From assembly GCA_016584305.1 (NCBI GenBank), contig JACEEZ010018933.1:7501-71500 (forward strand): a stretch of 64,000 nt of DNA, read 5' to 3'. Within the stretch, counting starts at the first letter, position 1; each line of letters begins with the position of its first letter. Shown piece after piece: positions 38,615 through 50,195 of the stretch. This DNA comes from Chionoecetes opilio (lineage: Eukaryota; Arthropoda; Malacostraca; Decapoda; Majidae). The translations under genes were made by a program, and so were the position numbers. Under the pieces are notes generated by a model. It did no database searches and was not told where the DNA came from. It saw nothing but the letters and a program-made list of their open reading frames with translations.

Positions 38615-40065
38615 TTTCAATCAATCAATCATTGGGGGCATATGACGGGGGGCGCGTCGCGTTGCCCACCCTTCGACGCCACTCCCGGGGGTCACCTCGC
38701 GCGAGTCCCCATGCAGGCTCCCTTCCCATACCAAGCAACTCTCGACAGCAAGCATCAACTTGTCCCAGCCACGAGCCTTGTGGTCACCCCCTTGACCTCC
38801 TCCACGCCGGATTGTCTCTTACAAATACAACCCGATGGAAAGGATAGGTTTCAGGGTAGCGTGCCACATGCCCATATAGCCGACGTTGGCGCTGATGGAC
38901 TATGCAGATAATGGGCCTTGATTCAGTCTCACGATGCAATCGCTGATTTGATACGTAATCATCCCATCGATACCCCATGCTTCTTCGAAAACACTTATTA
39001 CCAAAGAAATCGATTCGCCTCTTCAAGTCGCTATTTAGTGTCCATGTCTCACAACCTTAGAGTAAGACAGGGATCACAAGTGACTTGAAGATCCGGATCT
39101 GTGTCCTCCTGCACAGGTACCGACAACGCCAAATACTCTTGCTGAGCGAGTCCATAAGACCGTGGGCTATGCCAATCCGCCGTAAGACATTTTGACTGGA
39201 CCCGCCGTCATTATGGACTGAGCCCCCAAGGTATGTAAAGCTTTCCAAGATATCAATGTCCTCACCGCACGCATGAACAGACTGTACTGTTTCATCCAGT
39301 AAGACTCCAAACACTTGGATATTCGTCTTGAGCCAGGATACCTCAAGTCCCAAAGGTTTTACCTCCTCGTGCAGCGCCTCGAGAGCCATCACCAGAACCT
39401 CCAGCGACTCAGCAAAGATTACTGCATCATCGACAAAATCAAGATCAGTGATCATGGTGTTGCCGAGGGATGCTCCACAATCACTTTGATCTACATGCTA
39501 CACCTTTGCCCAATACCCAGTCCATACAAGTGTTGAAAAGTGATGGGGCAGGGACGTACCCTTGTCTCAGTCCTGTATTCACAGGAAAGAAGCTGGATAC
39601 ACCTCCCCCACACTTCATAGCACTCTCAGTACCAGAGTACATACCAGTCATCAAACCTATAGTCCTTGCAGGAATCCCACGAGGTCGCAGAAGGTCCCAG
39701 AGTGACTCACCAGGCACTGAGTCAAACGCCTTCTTGAGATCAACATAGGCTGCAAGCATTCCCTGTCGAAACTCACGTCGGCGTTCCACCAGGACACGAA
39801 GTGCTAGGATACGGTCCGTTGTTGACTTACCGGGCGTGAACCCAGACTGCTGAGGTCTCTGATGCATCAGCAGATGACTGCGGATCCGTGTCAGCAATAG
39901 ATGGGCAATCACCTTGCCTGGCATGCTGAGCAGTGTAATGCCGCGGTAATTGTTGCAGTCCTGACAGTCCCCTTTCCCTTTCCAGATAGGGACAATCAGC
40001 TCCCTTTTACAGTCAGTAGGAATGGAAGTGCCTGGAACTCCTGTTATGACTGCCGTGTGGCAGTC
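38615..40065 (-). mobile_element. RTE-like LINE copy B, 5'-truncated
   Basis: Minus-strand copy with (TTGA)n tail at 38,617-38,632. Going up, the C-terminal domain (GYRWDDYVSNQRLHRETESR) and RT motifs DLDFVDDAVIFAES, GLRQGYVPAPSLFN and YVDLKKAFDSVPGESL can be read in pieces. The catalytic YADD-type box is FVDD here. The copy ends near 40,065 inside the RT region. It lies in an intron of the IR gene, opposite to its transcription. Frameshifts make it inactive. Confidence 0.85.
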
Positions 40066-40069
40066 ATTG

Positions 40070-41150
40070 ACTGCCGGTACTTGGTACCATTGACTGGAAA
40101 GTATTTTCGACGGACCGCAAATAAGTGAACTTAAGAAATAACTGTGTTAAAAAAGATCGATGAAGAATGTTGAAGCACGTGCCTGGTCTCAATTCATAAT
40201 AGCATTGATACACTTTTATGATAACCATAAGATATATATTTACGGTAAACTATATGGAGAACATGCTTTCTTCTTTTTGTCAACTTGGCTGCAAAGTGAG
40301 CATGAAAGTACGTATATTACCCCCAGAGTCATTTAGATCGTTTCCCAGATTTCCACGGTAACTTGAGCGAAGAACGGGAAGAGTGATTTCACAAAGATCT
40401 AAGGATCATGTAAGAGCGGTACCGAGGACGATTGGATACTAACATGATGGTGAATTACAATTGAAACATTCCTTGCGATTGTTCTGGCACATCTCATAGC
40501 AGGATGTCGCTGAAACACCGTATATGTACGATATCTCCATAAAAAAAATTCATAGTTTGCATCTTATAATTGTTTAGTTGCAATGTGATATTTTGGAAAT
40601 ACATAATTTTTAATGCAATATTTTTGCTCTGATTCACCATTCATTTGTATTAATAAGCTACATCTATGAATGCTCCGGAACGATATTGGTCCACAAGCAT
40701 TAGTTCAGGATAAGATATGCAATATATCGTATATTGGTAATTACAGCTGGTAGAGGAAAACCTACTGTAATGTAATTTTTTAAATCGGCGTTCACGATAT
40801 ACCCTGAAACACGTTTGACACCTGAATAACCAAATGTTGTGCAAGTGTAGTGTAAATATAACTACAACGAAAATTATAATAATAATGATAACAATAGTGA
40901 AAATAATAATAACTATTATGATGAATTTATTCGTAAAATTATCAAAGCTACAATGCACAAAAAAAACATTGCTACCTCAGTATGTAGGGAGTAGGCAGTC
41001 AGACACCTGCCGCCGTGGTGAAATACTCCCTGGAAAATACTTACGGGGGTTGAGCTGGTGCTGCAGACCTATCATTGAAATCTCCCGTGTCCTCTCTCTC
41101 CATATTTCTTAGGCTTAAAGCTTAGTATCTCAGATACACAGGATAGTAGC
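40070..41150. other. Intronic DNA without recognised features
   Basis: No exon or transposon was recognised. 40,845-40,960 is AAT-rich. 40,976-41,110 could hold a short duplicated or exon-like segment but shows no family motif. Confidence 0.4.
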
Positions 41151-42199
41151 TGCAGCCTACACTCTAAATATATCTCCTCCTACTACTTACACTACACTAC
41201 ATGCACTTACATCCCTACACTCTTCACTCAAAATTGTCATTAATGTATACAAACAATCCTGCCTCGGAGTCACTAACTAGGGAGTGGACCATAAATATCC
41301 CAAGGTCTGACCGACTTAACGGTGACGACTCGAGGTGTCTTGATAATACTACCCCTAACTTTCTCTCCTTAAACTTCTGCAGCATTCGCGGTCTTATATC
41401 TAACTTTAAATTTGTGGAACATCATCTCTCCTCCTCTAAACCCCATCTTTTTTTTCCTCACAGAAACCCAGTTGTTTGTGGGCACTGACAGCTGTCCTTT
41501 TTCTATCTTCTCTTACTGTCTCTATTATCATTTTCAAACCAAAACTGGTTGTTGCGTATATGTGCACAGCGACATCACTTGCTCTCGTGTCCACGGTCTT
41601 GAATCTTACGAGATTTCTACCATCTGGCTTCGACTTTAATGCCATTCACTTACTTTATTTATCTGTGCTGTATATATTTCACCTAACCTCTCGGAATATG
41701 TAAACTTTTCGACTATTTAACATCAAAAGTGGACCACATCTCATCTCATTTTCCATTTGCAGACATTTCCATTCCTTGGAATTTCGATGATTACCACCAG
41801 CATTGGCTATCATCTTCTTTCACTGACCAACCTGGTGAACAAACCGACAGCTAGCTTTTCTATCCTCCAAGACCTAGAGCAGCTGGTGCAGCACCCTAAC
41901 CGTATTCCTGACCGCCTTGGAGACGCGCCCAACATTCTTGATCTTTTCCTAACTACTAACTCTTCTGCTTACTCGGTGAAACTTCTCTCTCCGTTGGGTT
42001 CCTCCGATCACAATCTTATTTATGTAACCTGTCCTATCGCTCCGGTGCCGCTTCGAGACCCACCTAAGCTGAGGTGCTTATGGCATATCAACTCAGCTAA
42101 GTGGGAAAACCCAAGGCAGTAGTACTCTGATTTTCCATGGAATGATCATTGCTTCCACGTCAGAGACCCATCTCTTTGTGCAGAGCGAATAACTGAGGT

Positions 42200-42456
42200 C
42201 ACTAACTAACTAACTACTAACTACTAACTACTAACTACTACTAACACTAATATGCTGCCCATTAACTCTACCTTCGATTGCGAGTGCATCGGAGGACACA
42301 GGGGGGCGGCATGAGCCTCTAATCCCAGGCGTCACTATAAGAATCCTGCCTGCGCCACCACGGGCGAGGACCAACCATCAGAGCCCTCAAGTGAATCTCC
42401 AGAGCCTACCATCCGAGCCCTGGGTCACCACTGCCTACAGGCGCTATAGGCACAAA

Positions 42457-42517
<61 letters not shown>
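42200..42517 (+). repeat. SINE 3' part with (CTAA)n and 57-base poly(A), inserted in Jockey-like LINE
   Basis: It starts with CTAACTAA/CTACTAA repeats, then shares GCATCGGAGGACACAGGGG with the SINE at 7526-7702 and CTGCGCCACCACGGGCGAG with the SINE at 35,810-36,135. It ends in an uninterrupted A run at about 42,461-42,517. The LINE reading resumes directly after the A run (HAVQYRQVAHRRYR). Confidence 0.75.
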
Positions 42518-42519
<2 letters not shown>

Positions 42520-42756
42520 CATGCTGTCCAATATAGACAGGTCGCTCACAGACGGTACCGTAACCATCCATCTCCTGAAACTCATGCCCATTATATTGTT
42601 GCCTGTATTCATGCAAAATCTTTACTTAAACTTACCAAAAAACGCCTTCATTCATAGATAATGTCAAAATCTTTCTGAATCAAATCTATCTCGTGAATTC
42701 TGGTTTCTAGCTCATAAGAGCTCTAACAATTGTTCTTCTTCATCTTTCCCTATTAT

Positions 42757-43738
42757 CAATCAATCAATCATTGGGGACATACGTCGGGGGGCGCGTCGCC
42801 TCGCCCACCCTACGACGCCACTCCCGGGGGTCACCACGCGCGAGTTCCCATGCAGGCTCCTTTCCCATACCAAGCAGCATTCGACAAGAAACATCAACTT
42901 GCCCCAGCCACGAGCCTTGTGGGCGCCCCCTTGGCCTCCTCCACGCCGGATTGTCTCTTACAGATACAACCCGATGGGAAAGATCGGTTTCAGGGTAGCG
43001 TGCCACATGCCCATATAGCCGAAGTTGGCGCTGACGGACTATGCAGGTAATAGGCCTCGATTCAGTCTCACGGTGCAATCGCTGATTTGATACGTAATCA
43101 TCCCAGCAATACCCCATGATTCTGCGAAGACACCTATTACCAAAGGCATTGATTCATCTCTTCAAGTCACTATTTAGTGCCCATGTCTCACAACCATAGA
43201 GTAAGACAGGGATCACAAGCGACTTGAAGGTCCGGATCTTTGTCCTCCTGCACAGGTACCGACAACGCCAAATACTCCCGCTGAGCGAGTCCATAACACC
43301 GTGGGCTATGCCAATCCGCCGTAAGACTTCTTGACGTGACCCGCCGTCATTATGGACTGCGCTACCAAGGTATGTAAAACTTTCCAAGATCTCAATGTCC
43401 TCGCCACACGCATGAACAGACTGTACTGCTTCATCTAGTAAGTCTCCAAACACCTGGACCTTGGTCTTGAGCCAGGAGACCTCAAGTCCCAATGGCTTTG
43501 CCTCCTCGTGCAGCGCCTCGAGAGGCATCACCAGGACCTCCAGCGACTCAGCAAAGATTACTGCATCATCGGCAAAAACAAGATCAGGGATCTTGGTGTT
43601 GCCGACGGATGCTCCACAATCACTTTGATCTACAACCTTGTCCAATACCCAGTCCATACAAGCGTTGAAAAGTGATGGGGCAAGGACGCACCCTTCACAG
43701 GAAAGAAGCTGGATACACCTGCCCCACACTTCACAGTT
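42757..43738 (-). mobile_element. RTE-like LINE copy C, 5'-truncated, with 8-bp target duplication
   Basis: It has a (TTGA)n tail and 3' domain as in copies A, B and D. RT parts are readable as PDLVFADDAVIFAES and EALHEEAKPLGLEVSWLKTK. CCTATTAT is present on both sides (42,749-42,756 and 43,739-43,746). The surrounding Jockey-like LINE can be followed across the gap by comparison with the uninterrupted copy at 48,340-48,370. The FADD box and a 199-codon open stretch make this the best preserved RT core of the family here, yet it is truncated near motif B. Confidence 0.9.
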
Positions 43739-45060
43739 CCTATTATGCTTCACCCAAATGGCTCCAAAGCTGTCTCATCTTTTTCTAAAGCTGAAGTCTT
43801 TGCTCGAACCTTTGCTGAAAATTCCACTCTGGTTGATGAAGGGCTGGTTCCTCCTTCTCCTCCACCCACTGACTAAATTATGCCTGATATTTTAGTTCCA
43901 TCGTAATGATGTTTTCTTTGTCCTTTCTGGCCTAGATCCTCGAAAGGCTTACGGTCTTGACGGAGTCCCTCCTATTATTCTCGAAAACAGTTTTTTGTGT
44001 TTGCACCCTGCCTGGTCAAACTTTTCCGTCTTTGTCTATCTACTTCCACCTTTCCTTCTTGCTGGAATTTTGCTCACGACCAACCTGTTCCTAAGAAGGA
44101 TGACCGATATAATTCTTCAAACTATCGTTCTATGGCTTTGACTTCCTGCCTTTCTAAAGTTTTTGAATCTATACTTGATAAGAAGATTCTTAAGCATCTA
44201 TTTGCTCAAAATCTTCTCTTTGATGGTCAGTATGGTTTCCGTAAACCTTAAAATACGGTGGAGATCTATTGGTGATCTTTTAGACTTCCTAACTGAATCT
44301 ACGTCATTCTCCTTTAGGGGTTTCGGTAAAGTTTGTGCAGTTGCCCTTGACCTTTTTGATAGCCCAAGCTTTTGATAGAGTCTGGCACAAATCTTTAATT
44401 TCCAAACTACCCTCATTCGGTTTTTAGCTTTCTTTCTGTACCTTTTTCTTAAGTTTCCTTTCAAACCGTTATATTGCAGCTGCTGTAGACGGTCATTGTT
44501 CTTTTCCTAAGTCTATCAATAGTGGTGTTCCTCAGGGTTCTGTTTTATCACCCTCTCTCTTTCTATTATTCATTGATGATCTTCTAAGTCTATCTCAAAG
44601 CCCTATCCATTCCTACGCTGATGATTCAACTCTGCATTTTTCAACGTCTTTTATTTGACATTGAAACCCCCCTACCGCGGCCTCGCTGCACAAGACTTTA
44701 TCAATACATTTACCTATCAATACTCATTTAAATCTTTATTCTGTCCATCCTCCTAATACAAGAGATAATCAGTAGCATTACCCTTACATCCCTTTCAATG
44801 GTAAACTCTGGAACTCTCTTCCTGTTTCTATTGTTCTACCTTCCTATGACTTAGATCTTTTCAAGAGTGGCAAGTCATTTCCTAAACCAAAATTGGCCAC
44901 CCCCTTTACTTATTCTCTTACTGTTTTCTTTACAGGGACTTGCAACTAAGTGAGCTTTTTGTTACCTTTTTGTTGTGCCCGTGTCTAGTCCTTCGTGATG
45001 TAAAAAAAAAGAAATGTGGTCATACTCACATACAACTTTAATAAGAATTATATAATTTAG

Positions 45061-45219
45061 GTTCTCAAATGCGCCAAACCTGATCATCACAATTGAACTT
45101 TTACCTGACCATACAATTTACTGGACCGAAGACCCAACTGCCCCGGAAGGAAGGAGACTCTCTTTCACCGGCAATATGGACAAGATCGTCAAATATTTTG
45201 CTAAAGCCATGAACTTCTC
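45061..45219 (+). CDS. Ionotropic receptor exon: start of ligand-binding lobe S1
   Basis: After TATAATTTAG the frame reads NLIITIELLPDHTIYWTED, then RRLSFTGNMDKIVKYFAKAM, and ends NFS at the donor CTC|GTAAGC. This is the usual (G)xxxDxxxxLAxxMNFxY layout of IR and glutamate-receptor S1. It starts only about 50 bases after the poly(A) of the Jockey-like LINE, so the acceptor may have been shaped by that insertion. It joins in frame to the exon at 45,324. Confidence 0.75.
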
Positions 45220-45323
45220 GTAAGCACTAACTGATTGATACTTTGATATTCTAGACAATCTGCACTGCATTGTAGGATAATAAATAAAAAAAAGATCGTA
45301 CACCAATATTATACCCTGAACAG

Positions 45324-45414
45324 GTACAGGTACGTGCGTTCACCGGAAAGGACTTTCGGGACGATACTGCCTAACGGGTACTGGACAAGCATGATGGGCA
45401 TGGTGGTGAGGGAG
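45324..45414 (+). CDS. Ionotropic receptor exon: S1 continuation
   Basis: Flanked by CTGAACAG and GAG|GTGAAC, it reads YRYVRSPERTFGTILPNGYW, then TSMMGMVVRE. The motif NGYWxxxxGMVxxxEAD, completed across the next junction, is the strongest IR signature in the window. In frame on both sides. Confidence 0.85.
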
Positions 45415-45525
45415 GTGAACATTGTCATATTCATCATTGTATCCAAAATTGTTATTTATCTGAGTCACAAATATTTCATAAAAAAATGACAGTATATCGG
45501 ACAATAATTCATCATATATTTTCAG

Positions 45526-45752
45526 GAGGCAGATTTCGGCACAGGCCCTTTCATACACACCGAAGCACGAGCAAAAGTGGTTGACTTTACCACTACCAGT
45601 TGGACGGACAACATGAGAGTTGTTAGCGGTTCGGGGAGTCCTGAAGTAGACCCGTGGGGGTTCCTGTTCCCCTTGAAGCCCATGGTGTGGATGGCTCTTA
45701 TTGCGATGATGTTTAATATCATGGCAGTAATCAAAGTCCTTTCTCTCTTTAG
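45526..45752 (+). CDS. Ionotropic receptor exon: end of S1 and first transmembrane segment M1
   Basis: After TATTTTCAG it reads EADFGTGPFIHTEARAKVVD, then FTTTSW, and DPWGFLFPLKPMVWMALIAM leading into a hydrophobic M1. This is the family order GPF...R..VVDFT...PWGFLxPLxPxVW. The 3' border is uncertain: GTCAAA at 45,753 or GTAATC at 45,728 are possible donors, and neither gives the phase needed by the exon at 46,243 (the first creates a stop). An intermediate exon carrying the pore region may be missing or damaged, since 190 bp of (TA)n lies in the gap. Confidence 0.8.
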
Positions 45753-45847
45753 GTCAAATAATTTCATCTAACGACAAACACCTTTAATGTGGTGCACGTT
45801 CTCCTACAGCAAGGTCAGGCAAAGACATTGCAATAAAGTTCAGTTAA

Positions 45848-46042
<195 letters not shown>

Positions 46043-46242
46043 CTATATATCAATTGCTTACCAGAACTTGAAGTCCATTTGAGTACGCATTTTAATAGCT
46101 CTACTTTACGTGATAATGCTATACCAATATCATCTACTTACATTGCGATTGTGTATATGATATTATGCAATCATGAACATATAGAAATGGTTTCAATGCT
46201 CTACATATACTCATTACAAGTATATATTATGAATTTCACCAG

Positions 46243-46453
46243 ATGAGTTTGCAAATAAAAATACATGGAATTGGGAGCGTCTCGTGCTAGGAATGTGGAT
46301 GTTGACTACATTGGTTTTGACCAAGAGCTACGCTGGAAACCTCATTTCCCTCTTAACGGTGCAATATGTTCCGCAACCTTTCCAGACTCTGAGGGAAGTT
46401 TTAGACGATGACAAAATAATATCTATATGGCAAAGATATTCATCTAATGAACA
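46243..46453 (+). CDS. Ionotropic receptor exon: M3 and start of S2
   Basis: Preceded by ATTTCACCAG, the frame reads WNWERLVLGMWMLTTLVLTK, then SYAGNLISLLTV (the IR version of the M3 SYTANLAAF motif), and PFQTLREVLDD, ending at CGC|GTAAGT. Channel gating helix M3 is clear. Replacement of the TAN core by AGN is usual in divergent IRs and not in glutamate-gated receptors. The rest of S2 and M4 was not found, and the next 500 bp hold repeats. Confidence 0.85.
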
Positions 46454-46590
46454 ATATCTCCGCGTAAGTAAAGTTTTTTTTACTCCTTCCTGAAAGTTAG
46501 TTATTCATTCATGCTTATGGGTATATATTATGTTTGTCTATATATTTATCTATGTCTACATCAAAATAAAATTAGTATTCTATCTACATT

Positions 46591-46594
46591 ATCT

Positions 46595-46632
<38 letters not shown>

Positions 46633-46635
46633 CTC

Positions 46636-46727
<92 letters not shown>
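46591..46727. repeat. (CT)n then (TA)n microsatellite
   Basis: About 105 bp of CT with small breaks followed by about 28 bp of TA. Confidence 0.95.
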
Positions 46728-46729
<2 letters not shown>

Positions 46730-46753
46730 GTTGATTTTCTTAGTTGGTAGTAC

Positions 46754-46972
46754 ATCTTGATATTTCAGGGTGACAAAGACACTCGTCATACTTGGGGTTG
46801 TTTATGCGCAACGTTTCGCCAAAGGCACTTGGCATCATCAGGGTGACGATCAGGAGGGAGGGCAGGTACACACAGATCGTCACCCTGATGATGCCAAGTG
46901 CCTTTGGCGAAACGTTGCGCATAAACAACCCCAAGTATGACGAGTGTCTTTGTCACCCTGAAATATCAAGAT
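46754..46972. repeat. Perfect 97-bp inverted repeat with hammerhead-ribozyme-like core
   Basis: 46,754-46,850 is the exact reverse complement of 46,876-46,972, with 25 bases between. On the plus strand the right arm carries CTGATGA, then a 17-base stretch that can form stem II (GCCAA...TTTGGC), then GAAAC, the conserved core order of hammerhead ribozymes. The left arm carries the same on the minus strand. CACCCTGA starts and ends the unit (46,880 and 46,954). Stems I and III could not be closed convincingly by eye. Such cores are known at the ends of Penelope-like retroelements. Confidence 0.7.
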
Positions 46973-46998
46973 ATATATAAATATATATATTTTATATA

Positions 46999-47215
46999 AA
47001 AAGAACTGGCCAAGAGCACAACAAAAATAGGTAACACAAAGCCCGCTTAATTGCCAAGACACAGCTGCTAGAGCAACTAAGCCCTCCCAAGCAGGCTGAT
47101 AAGGCCCCCTAGCAAGAGTCATAGTTACTCCCGATATCTTATCAGGTATAGATTAAAAAAACTTTAGAAAGGCAGGAAGTCAAAGTTATAGGACGGTAGT
47201 TTGAAGGATTAGAGC

Positions 47216-47296
<81 letters not shown>

Positions 47297-47340
47297 AATA
47301 TATACATATAATATATATATTATTATAATATAAGTTTGCT
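46999..47340 (-). mobile_element. Scrambled Jockey-like LINE fragments around (TA)n
   Basis: 46,999-47,060 is the minus-strand 3' UTR (compare 50,100-50,155). 47,157-47,217 is a minus-strand piece of RT (SNPSNYRPITLTSCLSKVF). (TA)n follows at 47,218-47,300, and 47,333-47,352 is a minus-strand SDWGKANL piece. On the minus strand the SDWGKANL piece comes before the NPSNYRP piece, opposite to their order in the intact LINE, so the locus was rearranged. Confidence 0.65.
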
Positions 47341-47359
47341 TTGCCCCAATCAGAATTTC

Positions 47360-48065
47360 GACAAAACAATTATCGACAAAACCTACCAGATAACTATCCC
47401 CTCTTCCTCAATGACACTCAACTATCTCTTTCTTCTACAATGAACATTCTAGGACTATCCTTTACTAGAAATCTGAACTGGAAATCTCACATCTCATATC
47501 TTGCTAAAACAGCTTCTAAGAACTTAGGTGTCCTGTGGCGTCTGCGTCCTGATTTTTCTCCTTCCCAGTTGTTTGTTCTGTACAGGGGCCTTATCCGCCC
47601 ATGTATGGAATATAGTATGTCGCACATGTTTCGGGAGGATCCACTCGTACAGCTCTCCTAAACAGGGTTGAGTCAAAAGCTTTTCGTCTCATCAACTCCC
47701 CTCCTCTAACTGACTGTTTTCAAGCTATAAATCACCGCCGGAATGTTGCTTCTCTTGCTATCTTCTACCGTTATTTTCATACTCACTGCTCTTCTGAATT
47801 TGTTAAATGCATGCCTCTCCCCCTCCGCGGCCTCGCTGCACAAGACTTTCTACTCATTCTTATCCCTAATATGGCCATCTTCCTAATGCAAGAGTTAATC
47901 AACATCTTTACTCTTTCATCCCTTGCACCGCTAAACTCTGGAAATTTTCAAGCTTTCACTTTCTCTAGCTTTCACTGCTAAACTTCTGTCTCTATTTTTC
48001 GACTTTCCTACGACTTAAATATTTTCAAGAGAAGAGTAACAAGACACCTCCCGAACTAAATTGGC
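47360..48065 (+). mobile_element. Jockey-like LINE copy c, 3' part
   Basis: Plus-strand C-terminal ORF reading LSSTMNILGLSFTRNLNWKS, then FSPSQLFVLYRGLIRPCMEY, with frameshifts near 47,640, followed by the RTSCNEFxS-like end and the ACACCTCCCGAACTAAATTGGCC block that closes all copies. Confidence 0.8.
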
Positions 48066-48159
48066 CCATCTCTCTTTTTTTTTCTTTTTAAAGAAGACAG
48101 TACACATAAACGAATTAAAAAAAAGAGGGATGGGCCAATTTAAACAAAACCCGCTGGAC

Positions 48160-50160
48160 CACATAGGGGTTGGTTGTCTCAGACATCCAGCTCAATTTAA
48201 GGCGGATAAATGCATGCTCTCTCTTTAGAAGCCAATTTCACTCTTTCATTCATAGAAAATGTCAAAATATTTCTGAATCAAATTCTTCTCGTGACTTCTG
48301 GCATCTAGCTAATAACATCTCTAACAATTTTTCTTCTTCATCTTTCCCTCCTATGCTTCACCCAGATGGCTCCACAGCTGTCTCGTCTAATTCTAAAGCT
48401 GAACTCTTCGCTCAAACCTTTGCAAAAAATTCCACTCTGGTTGATGAAGGGCTTGTTCCTCCTTCTCCTCCACCCTTTGACTATATTATGCCTGTCATTA
48501 AGATCCTTCTGAATGATGTTTTCTTTGACCTTTCTGGCCTAGATCCTCGGAAGGCTTACGGTCCTGACGGAGTCACTCCTATTGTTCTCAAAAACTGTGC
48601 TTCTGTGCTTGCACCTTGCCTGGTCAAACTTTTCCGTCTTTGTCTATCTACTTCCACCTTTCCTTCTTGCTGGAAGTTTGCTCACATCCAACCTGTTCCT
48701 AAGAAGGGTGACCGTTCTAATCCTTCAAACTACCGTCCTATAGCTTTGACTTCCTGCCTTTCTAAAGTTTTTTAATCTATACTTAATAAGAAGATTCTTA
48801 AGCATCTATCTGCTCACAATCTTCTATCTGATCGTCAGTACGGTTTCCGTAAAGGGCGATCTACTGGTGATCTTCTAGCTTTCCTAACTGAATCTTGGTC
48901 ATCCTCCTTTAGGGGTTTCGGTGAAACTTTTGCTGTTGCCCTTGACATATCAAAAGCTTTTGATAGAGTCTGGCACAAATCTTTAATTTCCAAACTACCC
49001 TCATTCGGTTTCTATCCTTCTCTCTGTACCTTCATCTTAAGTTTCCTTTCAAACCGTTCTATTGCAGCTACTGTAGACGGACATTGTTCTTCTCCTAAAT
49101 CTATCAATAGTGGTGTTCCCCAGGGTTCTGTCCTATCACCCACTCTCTTTTTATTCTTCATTAATGATCTTCTAAGTCTAACTCAAAGCCCTATCCACTC
49201 CTACGCTCATGATTCTACCCTGCATTTTTCAACGTCGTTTATTAGACGTCCAACTCAACAGGAAGTAAGTGATTCACGGAGATGCCACCGAGCGCCTAAC
49301 TTCTGATCTTTCTATAATTTCAGATTGGGGCAAAGCAAACCTTGTTTTGTTCAATGCCTCAAAAACCCAATTTCTTCACCTATCTACTCGACAAAACCTT
49401 CCAGATAACTATCCCCTCTTCTTCAATGACACTCAACTGTCTCCTTCTTCTACAATGAACATTCTAGGACTATCCTTTACAAAAAATCTGAACTGGAAAT
49501 CTCACATCTCATCTCTTGCTAAAACAGCTTCTAGGAAGTTAGGTGTCCTGTGGCGTCTGCGTCCTTTTTTTTCTCCCTCCCAATTGCTTGCTCGCTACAG
49601 GGGCCTTATCCGCCCATGTATGGAGTATGTCTCACATGTTTGGGGAGGATCCACTCATACAGCTCTCCTAAACAGGGTTGAGTCAAAAGCTTACCCGTCT
49701 CATCAACTCCTCTCCTCTGACTGACTGTCTTCAATCTTTAAATCACCGCCGCAATGTTGCTTCTCTTGCTCTCTTCTACCGTTATTTTCATGCTCACTGC
49801 TCTTCTGAACTTGCTAACTGCATGCCTCCCCCCCCTCCCGCGGCCTCGCTGCACAAGACTTTCTACTCATTCTCATCCCTATTCTCTCCATCTTCCTAAT
49901 GCAAGAGTTAATCAGTATCTTTACTCTTTCATCCCTTTCACTGGTAAACTCTGGAACTCTCTTCCTGTTTCTATTTTTCCACTTTCCTATGACTTACATC
50001 TTTTCAAAAGAAGAGTAACAAGACACCTCGCGAACTAAATTGGCTCACCCCTCTTTTTTATTTTATTCTCTTACTGTCTTCTTTATAGGGACTGGCAACT
50101 AAGCGGGCTTTGTGTTACCCATTTTTGTTGTGCCCTTGGCCAGTTCCTTGTGATGTAAAA
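48160..50160 (+). mobile_element. Jockey-like LINE copy d, RT to 3' end
   Basis: The longest RT reading of the family. It has DPRKAYGPDGVTPIVLKN near 48,540, VPKKGDRSNPSNYRPIAL, QYGFRKGRSTGDLLAF, DISKAFDRVWHKSLISKLP, GVPQGSVLSPTLFLFFINDL and YAHDSTLHFS, then the C-terminal part from 49,269. Two catalytic features are damaged: the YADD-type box is YAHD and a stop (TTTTAA) follows SKVF at 48,772. A frameshift separates the RT from the C-terminal ORF. It ends in the conserved 3' UTR and an A-rich tail at 50,156-50,195. Confidence 0.85.
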
Positions 50161-50195
50161 AAAATATATAAAAAAAAGAAAAAGAAAGAAAGAAA

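Larger units (their letters stand above)
41160..45012 (+). mobile_element. Jockey-like LINE copy a, full endonuclease-RT layout, interrupted twice
   Basis: On the plus strand the endonuclease starts near 41,360 (SLNFCSIRGLISNF, FLTETQL) and continues with SDHNLI near 42,005. The RT follows (VPKKDDRYNSSNYR near 44,090; GVPQGSVLSPSLFLLFIDDL near 44,527, YADDSTLHFST near 44,614), then the 3' UTR and an A tail at 45,001. A SINE with a 57-base A tract (about 42,200-42,517) and RTE copy C (42,757-43,738) sit inside. Many frameshifts and a partly deleted 3' ORF make it inactive. Similarity to Jockey/BS-type elements is from motif recall. Confidence 0.8.
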
